64,000 nt of DNA from JAKPQE01 sp041397845 (GTDB taxonomy: Bacteria > Pseudomonadota > Alphaproteobacteria > Rhizobiales > JAKPQE01): assembly GCA_041397845.1 (NCBI GenBank), contig JAWKVW010000003.1, positions 153,352 through 217,351 of the forward strand, written 5' to 3'. This document shows, piece after piece, positions 1 to 10,818 of this stretch (position 1 is the stretch's first letter; every line of letters starts with the position of its first letter). The translations under genes were made by a program, and so were the position numbers. Under the pieces are notes generated by a model. It saw only the letters and a list, made by a program, of their open reading frames with translations, was not told the origin of the DNA and did not search any database.

Positions 1-169
1 AAAGCTTCAGCGCCCGCGTCTCGGCGGATGCCGATTGCGCGTGAAGCATCGATCCCAGAAGCGCCGCCATGACAAGCGCCGCGACGTGCAATCCACCGGC
101 ATGGCGCGACCTGGCGCGCACGATGCCGCTCCGGCTCGATTTCCGGATCCAGTTGATGAAGGTTCGCAA
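1..169 (-). CDS. DUF882 / YcbK-like murein-associated protein, N-terminal fragment
   Basis: This is a minus-strand gene running off the left edge, so only about 56 residues are visible. The frame has no stop and reads from a TTG at 167-169 (preceded by AGGACGG), with later GTG (119-121) and ATG (68-70) alternatives. It encodes a basic N-terminus, a hydrophobic export segment (HVAALVMAALLGSML), an AxSASA cleavage region and then ETRALKL, which is how the mature DUF882 domain typically begins. DUF882 proteins are periplasmic, related to peptidase M15 (YcbK), and in Rhizobiales often sit beside an L,D-transpeptidase, as here. The family call rests on few residues and on context. Confidence 0.55.
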   Translation of the reverse strand, partial: MRTFINWIRKSSRSGIVRARSRHAGGLHVAALVMAALLGSMLHAQSASAETRALKL

Positions 170-180
170 CCGCCGTCCTA

Positions 181-224
181 CCCGTTAGATCTGGTCAGCT
201 TGACCTGGCCCGTTAGATCTGGTC
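181..224. repeat. Two 16-bp direct repeats in the DUF882/ldt intergenic region
   Basis: CCCGTTAGATCTGGTC occurs at 181-196 and again, identically, at 209-224, start to start 28 bp. They lie just upstream of the DUF882 start in a 246-bp non-coding interval (170-415). The same interval has an inverted repeat ACGGT-TT-ACCGT at 264-275. These could be regulator binding sites or a small tandem duplication; no regulator can be named. Confidence 0.6.
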
Positions 225-415
225 GTCCCCCAAAGAGGAGATTCTCCAGGAAACAAGTTAATAACGGTTTACCGTAATATGCCCCGCAGATCCAAGGCGG
301 ACCCGCAATGCCCATGCAGTTTTCAAAGAATACAGTAAAAATGCGCTCGAAATGCGGCAGCGTCGGCTGCCACATTCCAAGCGCTTTTGATTTCGGGCTT
401 GTTTGCTGAAATCTC

Positions 416-2076
416 TCAGGATTTCAGGCCAAGCGCCTTTTTGACGCGGGCATTGTGCCCGTAAAGATCGTTCTTGATCACCAGATCACCGGCCTCATTC
501 ACATAGGTGGTGAAATAGGTGATGTGGACCGGAATATGGTGGTCGAGCTTGATCGTGCGCTCGCCGCCGCCGATCGACTTCTTCAGGCGCGCGGCGTTCC
601 AGTCCGGCTCCTCGGCCAGCACGACGTCGGCAAAGGACATCGGGTCGTCGACGCGGACGCAGCCATGGCTGAGCGCCCGGTAGTCGCGCTTGAACAGGCC
701 GCGCGAGGAGGTGTCGTGCAGGTAGACCGAATGCTGGTTCGGGAACATGAACTTGATGTTGCCGAGGGCATTGCGGGCGCCGGGCGGCTGGCGGAAGCGG
801 AACGGCAGGTTCTTGGCGTTGGCCGACGACCAGTCGATCGAGGCGGGGTCGACGACCTGGACCTTGCGGCCGACCTGCTGGACGATCTCGTAATTGTGGC
901 GCTGGAAATACTCCGGATCGTTCTGGATCTTGGGCAGCATTTCCTTGGCGGCGATGGAAGACGGCACGTTCCAGTACGGATTGACGACGATGTGTTCCAT
1001 CTCGTCGGAGAAAATCGGCGTCTGCTTGTCGGTCTGGCCGACGATGACGCGGGTCGTGTGCACGACGGCGTTGTCGGCGACGAACTTCAGCATGAAGTCC
1101 GGCACATTGACCATGATGTAGCGGCGGCCGAGGTCGCGCGGGCAGCCAGCGCCAGCGCTCCATGTTGGCGATGACGTCGCCGATGCGGTCGCCTTCATCG
1201 GCGTTCAGCACGGCGTAGGTGCCGCGGCCGATGATGCCGTCCGGGGTCAGGCCGTGTTCTTCCTGGAAAGGCCTTCACGGCACCGTCGACGGTCTCGTCG
1301 AACAGTTCGGGATCGTCGCCCTCAGGCAGGTCGAAGCGGCTGCGCAGGATGGCGACGCGCTTGTCGCGGATGCCGAGCTTCAGCGCCTTGCCTTCCGGAA
1401 TGCGGATGACCTCGACGCTGCCGCGTGCCGTGCGCAGATCGGCGAGCTTGTCGCGCAGCGCGGCAAAACCGGCGTGGGGCGGATTGAACGCATCAAGGGC
1501 GGCGGCCGGGTCGCTCGCCGAGGCGATGTCGCCGAGCGAGGAGATCGGGTCGGGGTGCTGCGGCTTGATGGTGATGTAGGAGGAGATGCGCGCCGGATCG
1601 AGGCGGCCGCCCCAGGCCTGGCGGGCAAAACGCAGGATCGCACGGTCGAGCTCGAGCTCGGCGGCGGCAAGCTGCTCGGGGGTGGCGGCTTCCTTCGCGC
1701 CGAGGCCGAGGCCGGTGGTGCGGTATTCGGCCGGGTCGAGGCCGTCCATGTCGGCGCGGGCAAGACGGAAGATCAGCTTGCGGGCGGCCGGCGAGAGGCG
1801 GCCATCGGCGATCCAGGCGGGACGGAAATCGCGGGCGCCATAGAACTCGACGATGCCGGCGAGGTCGCGCTTGTCCTCGAAGTCGAGGCCGGCGGCGTTC
1901 GCCTCGATCAACTGGCGAAGAGCGACGGCGACCGGGTCGACGGCAACGTTGTCGCCAAGGGAGGCATCGGCGGACGGAGCGCCCTTCCACTCGATCGTCA
2001 GGGCCGATGCGAGGGTGGCGGAAGCCGCGAGCAAGGCGCTTCCAAGGGCAAGGACTGTAAGCCGACGGGCCCGCAT
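416..2076 (-). pseudogene. L,D-transpeptidase (YkuD family, YcbB/LdtD-like), frameshifted
   Basis: This would be a roughly 550-residue periplasmic enzyme making 3-3 crosslinks in peptidoglycan. The start at 2076 has a GGAGGAT ribosome site and encodes a signal peptide ending near ATLASA. A long alpha-helical scaffold follows, then a PG_binding_1-like stretch (DETVDGAVKAF), the YcbB-type NMERWRWLP segment, and a YkuD domain with the catalytic motif SHGCVRV near the C-terminus. The reading frame is lost twice. There is an extra base in the AAA run at 1267-1269, where GCC-TTC-CAG becomes GCC-TTT-CCA, and an extra base in the GGG run at 1140-1142. Removing one base at each restores a continuous protein. 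All catalytic residues remain, so sequencing error is at least as likely as true inactivation. Confidence 0.85.
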
Positions 2077-2221
2077 GGATATCCTCCGTGCGTTTCGGGC
2101 GTTGCCCATGTCGGCTGCCAGTGGCGGCCGCACGGCATTTTTGGTTCGCTGACCGAACCTAAATGCGCGACTGGAGAATCCTTTTCAACAGCGGGTCCGG
2201 CATTTCCGGATCACTTTTGGT

Positions 2222-3775
<1,554 letters not shown>

Positions 3776-4013
3776 TGGGGCTCCGATGGGCATCGTCCGG
3801 GCCGGTTTGCGGCATCCGGGCGGCTGTCTCATTTCGGGTCAGATATTCGCCGGCAACAGTTAAGTTTCGCCTAAGCGCTGCGAATTGCCGCCGGTACCCG
3901 CCTTCTTCCGCGACATGCCGGTTGAAGTGTGGGCGGCGCGCCCGATAATCATGCCGACCGCATTTCAGCCGGCGCCCCGTTTCCCGCGCCGCACCGACAG
4001 GGATATCCGAATA

Positions 4014-5867
4014 ATGCGCAAGACGAATTCCGCTTCCGTCCATTCCGCCGCCTCGGCCGCCACGGCGCCGGCAGCGGCCGGGCTCGGCGATCTGCCGGAA
4101 TGGAACCTCGCCGATCTCTACGCGGGGATCGATGCACCGGAGGTGAGTGCGGATCTGCGCCAGGCGCTCAACGATGCGCAGGCGTTCGAGACGAAGTACA
4201 AGGGCACGCTCGACGGGCTGGCGCGCAAGCGCGGCGGCGGGCGCGAGCTTGGCGAGGCGGTTGCCGCCTTCGAGGGGCTCGAGGAACTGCTCGGCCGGCT
4301 GATTTCCTATGCCGGCCTCATCTATGCGGGCGATACGTCCGATCCGAAGCGTGCCAAGTTCTATGGCGACGTTCAGGAGAAGATCACGGCGGCGAGCTCG
4401 CACCTGCTGTTCTTCACGCTCGAACTCAACCGCATCGAGGATGCGGTTCTGGAAGGGGCGATGGCGGAGCCGGCACTTGGCCACTACCGGCCGTGGATCG
4501 AGGATATCCGCAAGGACCGGCCGTATGAGCTGGAAGACCGGATCGAGCAGCTTTTCCACGAGAAGTCGGTGACCGGCCGCTCGGCCTGGAATCGTCTCTA
4601 TGACGAGACGCTGGCGACGCTGCGGTTCACGGTCGACGGCGAGACGCTGACGCTCGAGCCGGCGCTCAACCTGATGCAGCATGTCGACGAGAAGAAGCGG
4701 CAGGCGGCGGCCGAGGAGATCGGCCGGGTTCTCGGCGAGAACCTGCGCGTCTTCACGCTCGTCACCAACACGCTCGCGAAGGACAAGGAGATTTCCGACC
4801 GCTGGCGCGGCTTCGAGGACATTGCCGATTCGCGGCATCTGGCGAACCGTGTCGAACGCGAGGTCGTCGAGGCGATGGTGTCGGCGGTGCGGGCGGCCTA
4901 TCCGCGCCTGTCGCACCGCTACTATGCCCTCAAGGCGAAGTGGTTCGGCAAGGATGCGCTGAACTACTGGGATCGCAACGCGCCGCTGCCGAAGGTGCCG
5001 CAGCGCACGATCGCCTGGACCGAGGCGCGCGACACGGTGCTCGATGCCTATGCACGGTTCTCGCCGCAGATGTCGGGCATCGCCCGGCAGTTCTTCGACG
5101 ATCGCTGGATCGACGCGCCGGTGCGGCCGGGCAAGCAGCCGGGCGCCTTTGCCCATCCGACGGTGCCGAGCGCCCATCCCTATGTGCTCGTCAACTTCCT
5201 CGGCAAGACGCGGGACGTGATGACGCTCGCCCATGAGCTCGGCCACGGCGTGCACCAGGTGCTGGCGGCCAAGCAGGGGGCGCTGATGGCGCCGACGCCA
5301 TTGACCCTTGCCGAGACGGCGAGTGTCTTCGGCGAGATGCTGACCTTCCGGGCGCTGCTCGACGCGGCGCGGACGCCGGCCGAGAAGCGGGCGATGCTCG
5401 CCTCCAAGGTCGAGGACATGATCAACACCGTGGTGCGGCAGATCGCGTTCTACACCTTCGAGCGCAAGGTGCATGGCGAGCGGCGCGACGGCGAGCTGAC
5501 GGCGGAGCGGCTGAACGAGATCTGGCTCGAGGTGCAGGGCGAGAGCCTTGGCCCGGCAATCCGCTTCGGGCCGGGCTACGAGACCTTCTGGAGCTACATC
5601 CCGCACTTCATCCATTCGCCGTTCTATGTCTACGCCTATTCGTTCGGCGACTGCCTCGTGAACTCGCTCTATGCGGTCTACGAGAATGCGGCGGACGGGT
5701 TCGCGGCCAAGTACATGGCGATGCTGGAGGCGGGCGGCACCAAGCATCATTCGGAGCTGCTTGCGCCGTTCGGGCTCGATGCATCCGACCCGGCGTTCTG
5801 GCAGATGGGCCTTTCGGTCATCGAGGGGATGATCGGCGAGCTGGAGGCGATGGACGCGGAGGCGTAA
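4014..5867 (+). CDS. M3 family oligoendopeptidase (PepF-like)
   Basis: This 617-residue cytoplasmic zinc metallopeptidase hydrolyses oligopeptides. The HExxH zinc site is in AHELGHGVHQ and the third-ligand region follows in LAETASVFGEM, the usual M3 arrangement. The N-terminal half is the helical M3 oligopeptidase-F domain. I chose the ATG at 4014; the open frame extends upstream to 3885 but those codons overlap the likely promoter and have no family similarity. The first 25 residues are Ala/Ser-rich and may be a linker. It is transcribed away from the sigma-54 regulator and followed by a 9-bp hairpin. Length and motifs fit the clade-3 oligoendopeptidase F group. Confidence 0.93.
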   Translation: MRKTNSASVHSAASAATAPAAAGLGDLPEWNLADLYAGIDAPEVSADLRQALNDAQAFETKYKGTLDGLARKRGGGRELGEAVAAFEGLEELLGRLISYAGLIYAGDTSDPKRAKFYGDVQEKITAASSHLLFFTLELNRIEDAVLEGAMAEPALGHYRPWIEDIRKDRPYELEDRIEQLFHEKSVTGRSAWNRLYDETLATLRFTVDGETLTLEPALNLMQHVDEKKRQAAAEEIGRVLGENLRVFTLVTNTLAKDKEISDRWRGFEDIADSRHLANRVEREVVEAMVSAVRAAYPRLSHRYYALKAKWFGKDALNYWDRNAPLPKVPQRTIAWTEARDTVLDAYARFSPQMSGIARQFFDDRWIDAPVRPGKQPGAFAHPTVPSAHPYVLVNFLGKTRDVMTLAHELGHGVHQVLAAKQGALMAPTPLTLAETASVFGEMLTFRALLDAARTPAEKRAMLASKVEDMINTVVRQIAFYTFERKVHGERRDGELTAERLNEIWLEVQGESLGPAIRFGPGYETFWSYIPHFIHSPFYVYAYSFGDCLVNSLYAVYENAADGFAAKYMAMLEAGGTKHHSELLAPFGLDASDPAFWQMGLSVIEGMIGELEAMDAEA

Positions 5868-5895
5868 TCGCAATCCTTTCCGGTTGGTCAACCAC

Positions 5896-5920
5896 GCCCG
5901 CCGCGAGACCGGCGGCGGGC
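5896..5920 (+). terminator. Hairpin after the oligoendopeptidase gene
   Basis: GCCCGCCGC and GCGGCGGGC form a perfect 9-bp stem with a 7-base loop, 28 bases past the stop. No T-run follows, so it may stabilise the mRNA 3' end or aid Rho-dependent termination rather than act as a classical intrinsic terminator. Confidence 0.45.
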
Positions 5921-5982
5921 TGGCATCGCCGGCGGCGCGACTTATCTAAAGACGCGACGATATCCAGCAAGACGGCAGGCCC

Positions 5983-7344
5983 ATGAGCGATCCCGAAAAG
6001 AACCGATTGACCGGCCGGATCTCCCGCTATGCCCGGGTCGGCACCGAGGTCGGCGGAATCGCGGCGAAGATGGCCGGATCGCGGCTCTTCGGCTACGAGC
6101 TCGACGGCGAGCGCAACGCAGCGGATCTGGCGCGGGCGCTTGGCAGCCTGAAGGGGCCGCTGATGAAGGTGGCGCAGCTTCTCGCCACCATTCCAGACGC
6201 GGTGCCGCCGGAATATGCGACCGAACTGGCGCAGCTCCAGTCGGACGCGCCGCCGATGGGCTGGGGCTTCGTCAAGCGGCGGATGGTCGCCGAGCTCGGC
6301 GTCGGCTGGCAGCAGAAGTTCGCCGGTTTCGAGCATCACCCTTCAGCCGCCGCCTCGCTCGGCCAGGTGCACCGGGCAACGAGCCATGACGGCCGGGCGC
6401 TGGCCTGCAAGCTGCAATATCCGGACATGGAATCGGCGGTCGAGGCGGATCTCAAGCAGTTGCAGATCATGCTGGCCGTGCACCGGCGCATGGGCGCGGT
6501 GATCGATACCACCGAGATCGCCCGCGAGATCGGCGCCCGGGTGCGCGAGGAACTCGACTACGGCCGCGAGGCCCGGCACATGGCGCTTTATCGCGACGTG
6601 CTGGCCAGCGAGGCGCGCGTGCGCGTGCCGGAACTCGTCGACGATCTCTCGACGCGGCGGCTGCTGACGATGACCTGGCTCGACGGGCGGCGCCTGCTCG
6701 AATTCAAGGACCGGCCGCTCGAGGAGCGCAATCGCCTCGCCGTGACGATGTTCAAGGCGTGGTGGCATCCGTTCAGCCATTTCGGCATCATCCATGGCGA
6801 CCCGCATCTGGGGAACTACACGGTGTTCGAGGAGGGCGGCGAGATCGCCGGCATCAATCTTCTCGACTATGGCTGCATCCGGATCTTTCCGCCGCGCTTC
6901 GTCACCGGCGTCATCGATCTCTACAACGGCCTGCGGCACGACCGGCGCGACCAGATCGTTTCGGCCTACGAGAACTGGGGCTTCCGCAATCTCTCCAATG
7001 AGCTCATCGACATCCTCAACATCTGGGCGCGGTTCATCTACGGGCCGCTGCTGGAAGACCGGGTGCGGACGATCGCGGCGGGTGTCAGCCCGGCCGAATA
7101 TGGCCGGCGGCAGGCGTTCGAGGTGCATCGGGCGCTGAAGGAGCGCGGGCCGGTTACCGTGCCGCGCGAGTTCGTGTTCATGGACCGCGCCGCGATCGGC
7201 CTTGGCGGCGTGTTCATCCATCTCGCCGCCGAGCTCAATTTCTGCGAGCTCTTCAACGAGCAGATAGAGGGCTACGCCGAAGCGACGCTTTCAGCGCGCC
7301 AGCATGCGGCGCTCGAGCGGGCCGGAATTGCCTCCGCCAATTGA
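5983..7344 (+). CDS. ABC1/AarF (UbiB-like) atypical kinase family protein
   Basis: This 453-residue protein belongs to the ABC1 atypical kinase-like family, whose members support quinone biosynthesis or other lipid processes. The Ala-rich nucleotide loop (SAAASLGQV, about 120-128), the catalytic loop HGDPHLGNY and the metal-binding LDYG are all present. The family's KxGQ signature reads MKVAQ here, with Ala for Gly, so its autoinhibitory geometry may differ. There is no obvious C-terminal pair of membrane helices, unlike canonical UbiB. It sits alone between pepF and the small cox subunit gene, which gives no direct pathway clue. The role in ubiquinone synthesis is inferred only from family. 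Confidence 0.85.
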   Translation: MSDPEKNRLTGRISRYARVGTEVGGIAAKMAGSRLFGYELDGERNAADLARALGSLKGPLMKVAQLLATIPDAVPPEYATELAQLQSDAPPMGWGFVKRRMVAELGVGWQQKFAGFEHHPSAAASLGQVHRATSHDGRALACKLQYPDMESAVEADLKQLQIMLAVHRRMGAVIDTTEIAREIGARVREELDYGREARHMALYRDVLASEARVRVPELVDDLSTRRLLTMTWLDGRRLLEFKDRPLEERNRLAVTMFKAWWHPFSHFGIIHGDPHLGNYTVFEEGGEIAGINLLDYGCIRIFPPRFVTGVIDLYNGLRHDRRDQIVSAYENWGFRNLSNELIDILNIWARFIYGPLLEDRVRTIAAGVSPAEYGRRQAFEVHRALKERGPVTVPREFVFMDRAAIGLGGVFIHLAAELNFCELFNEQIEGYAEATLSARQHAALERAGIASAN

Positions 7345-7440
7345 GGCAGAAGACGCCAGATGCGGCGTTGCCGTCGGTTGCCGGTCTGTTATAACTGCGA
7401 CAAAACGTCGTTACCGGCGAATAACGAAGGAGGAAACCAC

Positions 7441-7575
7441 ATGGCCGATCATGTTCTCGTGCCGATGGATTACGCGGCGCACCGGCGGACCTACAGGGGC
7501 TTCATATCGCTGGTGAAGTGGGGAACGGGGCTGGTCATCGCCACACTCATCCTGATGGCGATCTTTCTCCTTTGA
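7441..7575 (+). CDS. aa3-type cytochrome c oxidase subunit IV (small subunit)
   Basis: This 44-residue protein has a short polar N-terminus (MADHVLVPMDYAAHRRTYRG) and one membrane helix (about 24-44), the pattern of the bacterial aa3 oxidase subunit IV family. It starts at the ATG at 7441, five bases after AAGGAGG; the open frame extends upstream but without a better start. It lies 120 bp upstream of pntA1, an arrangement repeated in many Rhizobiales although the main oxidase genes are elsewhere. It probably associates with the aa3 terminal oxidase in the inner membrane as an accessory subunit. Confidence 0.85.
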   Translation: MADHVLVPMDYAAHRRTYRGFISLVKWGTGLVIATLILMAIFLL

Positions 7576-7694
7576 CGGAATTGCGCTAGGTCAGGACCGT
7601 GATCACGGTGGGGTGCGTGCGCCCTGCCGTCATATCCTCTTCCGAATGACACGCGCCGCGGGACAATGGGGCTTCCGCAGGATCGGGGGAAAGC

Positions 7695-8825
7695 ATGCTC
7701 AAAATTGCCGTGCCGGCGGAAGCCGACAAGGTTGAAACGCGCGTCGCCGCGACACCGGACACCGTCAAGCGGTTGATCGGGCTCGGCGCGGAGGTCGTGG
7801 TTCAGGCCGGGGCCGGACACACGTCGCGCATTCTCGACGCCGAATACGAGGCGGTCGGGGCGAAGATCGTGAAAGGCGCAGCGGCCGTGAAGGACGCCGA
7901 CGTCGTGCTCAAGGTCCGCCGTCCGGCAGCCGCCGAGCTGAAGGGGGTCAAGGCCGGTGCGCTCGTCATCGCCATGATGGACCCCTATGGCAACGAGGCC
8001 GACATCAAGGCGCTGGCCGAGGCCGGCGTCACGGCGATCTCGATGGAGTTCATGCCGCGCATCACCCGCGCCCAGGTCATGGACGTGCTGTCGAGCCAGG
8101 CGAACCTTGCCGGCTATCAGGCGGTGATCGATGCGGCCGTCGTCTACGACCGGGCGCTGCCGATGATGATGACCGCGGCCGGTACCGTTCCGGCGGCGCG
8201 CGTGTTCGTCATGGGCGCCGGCGTTGCCGGCCTGCAGGCGATCGCCACGGCCCGGCGCCTCGGCGCCGTCGTCTCGGCAACCGACGTGCGGCCGGCCGCC
8301 AAGGAGCAGGTCGAGTCGCTCGGCGCCAAGTTCATCGCCGTCGAGGACGAAGAGTTCAAGCAGGCCGAGACGGCCGGCGGCTACGCCAAGGAAATGTCGG
8401 ACGCCTACAAGCAGAAGCAGGCCGATCTCGTCGCCGCGCACATCGCCAAGCAGGACATCGTCATCACCACGGCGCTCATTCCGGGCCGCCCGGCGCCGCG
8501 CCTCGTCACCAGGGCGATGGTCGAATCGATGCGCCCGGGTTCCGTCGTCGTCGACCTCGCGGTCGAGCGCGGCGGCAACTGCGAGATGGCGAAGGCCGGC
8601 GAGATCGCCGTCCACAATGACGTTTCCATCGTCGGCTATCTCAACGTTCCGGGCCGCATCGCCGCGACCGCGTCGCAGCTTTACGCCAAGAACCTCTTCG
8701 CTTTCCTCGAGACGCTGATCGACAAGGAAAAGAAGGAGCTGGCGGTCGACTGGGAGGACGAGCTCGTCAAGGCCACCGTGCTGACGCGCGACGGGGCCGT
8801 CGTCCATCCGGCATTCGCGGGCTAA
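7695..8825 (+). CDS. pntAA: NAD(P) transhydrogenase subunit alpha part 1
   Basis: At 376 residues this is the soluble NAD(H)-binding domain I of the proton-translocating transhydrogenase, which uses the proton gradient to reduce NADP+ with NADH. The N-terminus (MLKIAVPAEADKVETRVA) and the Rossmann motif GAGVAGLQAIATARRLGA near residue 175 are typical of the alaDH/PntA family. The alpha subunit is split, as in Rhodospirillum and other alphaproteobacteria: the membrane part is the next gene, 11 bp downstream behind an AAAGGGGGG ribosome site. The three pnt genes are evidently one operon ending at the hairpin at 10733. Confidence 0.96.
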   Translation: MLKIAVPAEADKVETRVAATPDTVKRLIGLGAEVVVQAGAGHTSRILDAEYEAVGAKIVKGAAAVKDADVVLKVRRPAAAELKGVKAGALVIAMMDPYGNEADIKALAEAGVTAISMEFMPRITRAQVMDVLSSQANLAGYQAVIDAAVVYDRALPMMMTAAGTVPAARVFVMGAGVAGLQAIATARRLGAVVSATDVRPAAKEQVESLGAKFIAVEDEEFKQAETAGGYAKEMSDAYKQKQADLVAAHIAKQDIVITTALIPGRPAPRLVTRAMVESMRPGSVVVDLAVERGGNCEMAKAGEIAVHNDVSIVGYLNVPGRIAATASQLYAKNLFAFLETLIDKEKKELAVDWEDELVKATVLTRDGAVVHPAFAG

Positions 8826-8836
8826 AGGGGGGTATC

Positions 8837-9301
8837 ATGACCGAAACTTTGTCGCCCGATCAGGCGATCGAACGGGCCCGCGCCGCCGCCGAGGCGGCGC
8901 AGGAAGCGGCCCGTCAGGCCGCCGAAGCCGCGCAGATGGCGCAGGGCTATGTCGATTCCATCGCGGACGCGGCGGGCGCGGCAGCGCATGCGGCGAGCGG
9001 CGGTGTCATCGATCCGTTCGTCTTCCGCCTCGCGATCTTCGTCCTGGCGATTTTCGTCGGCTACTACGTTGTCTGGAGCGTGACGCCGGCGCTGCACACG
9101 CCGCTGATGTCGGTGACCAACGCGATCTCCTCGGTGATCGTCGTCGGCGCGCTGCTCGCGGTCGGCGTCGACCTGATGGCGGCCGGCTCCGGGTTCGCCC
9201 GCGGCTTCGGCTTCCTCGCCCTCATCATGGCCAGCATCAACATCTTCGGCGGGTTCCTCGTGACCCAGCGAATGCTCGCCATGTACAAGAAGAAGAGCTG
9301 A
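8837..9301 (+). CDS. pntAB: NAD(P) transhydrogenase subunit alpha part 2 (membrane domain)
   Basis: This 154-residue protein carries an Ala/Gln/Glu-rich helical N-terminal stretch (about 1-50) and then three to four transmembrane helices (about 60-145). It matches the short membrane alpha-2 subunit of three-component transhydrogenases. With PntB it forms the proton channel. The Ala-rich N-terminal extension is longer than in E. coli-type proteins and is probably a linker. It is co-transcribed with its neighbours; only 7 bp separate it from pntB. Confidence 0.93.
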   Translation: MTETLSPDQAIERARAAAEAAQEAARQAAEAAQMAQGYVDSIADAAGAAAHAASGGVIDPFVFRLAIFVLAIFVGYYVVWSVTPALHTPLMSVTNAISSVIVVGALLAVGVDLMAAGSGFARGFGFLALIMASINIFGGFLVTQRMLAMYKKKS

Positions 9302-9308
9302 GGAGGCG

Positions 9309-10706
9309 ATGATGTCAGCCAATATCGTTGCACTCCTTTATCTCGTTTCCGGCGTCCTGTTCATTCTGGCGCTGCGCGGCCTTTCCCATCCGGAGACGTC
9401 CCGCAAGGGCAATCTCTACGGCATGATCGGCATGGGCATCGCCGTCGTGACGACGCTGCTGGCGGCGGCTCCGTCGGGCTTCGGCGCGTGGGCGATGATC
9501 CTCATCGGCCTTGCGATCGGCGGCGGCATCGGCGCGGTGACGGCCAAGCGCATCCCGATGACGGCGATGCCGCAGCTCGTCGCGGCGTTCCATTCGCTGG
9601 TCGGTCTTGCCGCCGTGCTGGTCGCGGCCGGTGCGCTCTATGCGCCGCAGGCCTTCGGCATCGGCGATGTCGGCCATATCCATGGCGCGAGCCTCGTCGA
9701 GATGTCGCTCGGCGTCGCCATCGGCGCGATCACGTTCACCGGTTCGGTCATCGCGTTCCTGAAACTCGACGGCCGGATGAGCGGCAAGCCGATCATCCTG
9801 CCGATGCGACATGTCATCAATGGCGGTCTGGCGGTTCTGCTGGTCGTGCTCGTGGCGATGTTCGTCAACACCGAGAGCCATCTGCTGTTCTGGGCGATCG
9901 CGCTCGTCTCGTTCCTGCTCGGCGTGCTCATCATCGTTCCGATCGGCGGCGCGGACATGCCCGTCGTCGTGTCGATGCTGAACTCGTATTCGGGCTGGGC
10001 GGCGGCCGGCATCGGCTTCACGCTCGGCAACACGGCGCTGATCATCACCGGCGCGCTCGTCGGCTCGTCCGGCGCGATCCTCAGCTACATCATGTGCAAG
10101 GGCATGAACCGCTCGTTCATCTCCGTCATTCTCGGCGGTTTTGGCGGCGAGACGGCCGGCCCGGGCGCGGACAGCGGCGACAAGGTGGTCAAGCGCGGCT
10201 CGGCCGAGGACGCCGGCTACATCATGAAGAACTCGTCCAAGGTCATCATCGTGCCGGGCTACGGCATGGCGGTGGCGCAGGCGCAGCATGCCCTGCGCGA
10301 GATGGGCGACAAGCTGAAGGCGGAAGGCGTCGAGGTGAAATACGCGATCCATCCGGTCGCGGGACGTATGCCCGGCCACATGAACGTGCTGCTCGCCGAA
10401 GCGAACGTGCCCTATGACGAGGTGTTCGAGCTCGAGGACATCAATTCCGAGTTCGCGCAGGCGGATGTCGCCTTCGTCATCGGTGCCAACGACGTCACCA
10501 ACCCGGCGGCCGAGGAAGACAAGACCTCGCCGATCTACGGCATGCCCGTGCTGCAGGTCTGGAAGGCGGGCACGGTGATGTTCGTCAAGCGCTCGCTCGC
10601 CTCGGGCTATGCTGGCATCGACAACCCGCTGTTCTATCGCGACAACACGATGATGCTTCTTGGCGACGCCAAGAAGATGGTCGAGGAAATCGCCAAGTCG
10701 ATGTAG
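9309..10706 (+). CDS. pntB: NAD(P) transhydrogenase subunit beta
   Basis: This 465-residue protein has about nine membrane helices in its first 260 residues. The NADP(H)-binding domain III follows from about 285, with GYGMAVAQAQHA and the conserved GANDVTNPAA segment. It provides the NADP site and most of the proton path. ATG codons at 9309 and 9312 are both possible, behind GAGGAGGCG. It is the last gene of the pnt operon; a strong intrinsic terminator begins 26 bp after its stop. Confidence 0.96.
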   Translation: MMSANIVALLYLVSGVLFILALRGLSHPETSRKGNLYGMIGMGIAVVTTLLAAAPSGFGAWAMILIGLAIGGGIGAVTAKRIPMTAMPQLVAAFHSLVGLAAVLVAAGALYAPQAFGIGDVGHIHGASLVEMSLGVAIGAITFTGSVIAFLKLDGRMSGKPIILPMRHVINGGLAVLLVVLVAMFVNTESHLLFWAIALVSFLLGVLIIVPIGGADMPVVVSMLNSYSGWAAAGIGFTLGNTALIITGALVGSSGAILSYIMCKGMNRSFISVILGGFGGETAGPGADSGDKVVKRGSAEDAGYIMKNSSKVIIVPGYGMAVAQAQHALREMGDKLKAEGVEVKYAIHPVAGRMPGHMNVLLAEANVPYDEVFELEDINSEFAQADVAFVIGANDVTNPAAEEDKTSPIYGMPVLQVWKAGTVMFVKRSLASGYAGIDNPLFYRDNTMMLLGDAKKMVEEIAKSM

Positions 10707-10732
10707 TCGCGGCGGCGATTTTTCGAAAAATC

Positions 10733-10763
10733 ATGGCGCGCCCGTCCGGCGCGCCATTTTTTT
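10733..10763 (+). terminator. Intrinsic terminator of the pnt operon
   Basis: ATGGCGCGCC and GGCGCGCCAT form a perfect 10-bp stem around a 5-base loop and are followed by a run of Ts (10757-10763). Confidence 0.92.
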
Positions 10764-10818
10764 CGCGCCTTTGCGATGTCGGGTATCCTTCCGGATGCAA
10801 ATCAGCTCGGAGAGGCCG

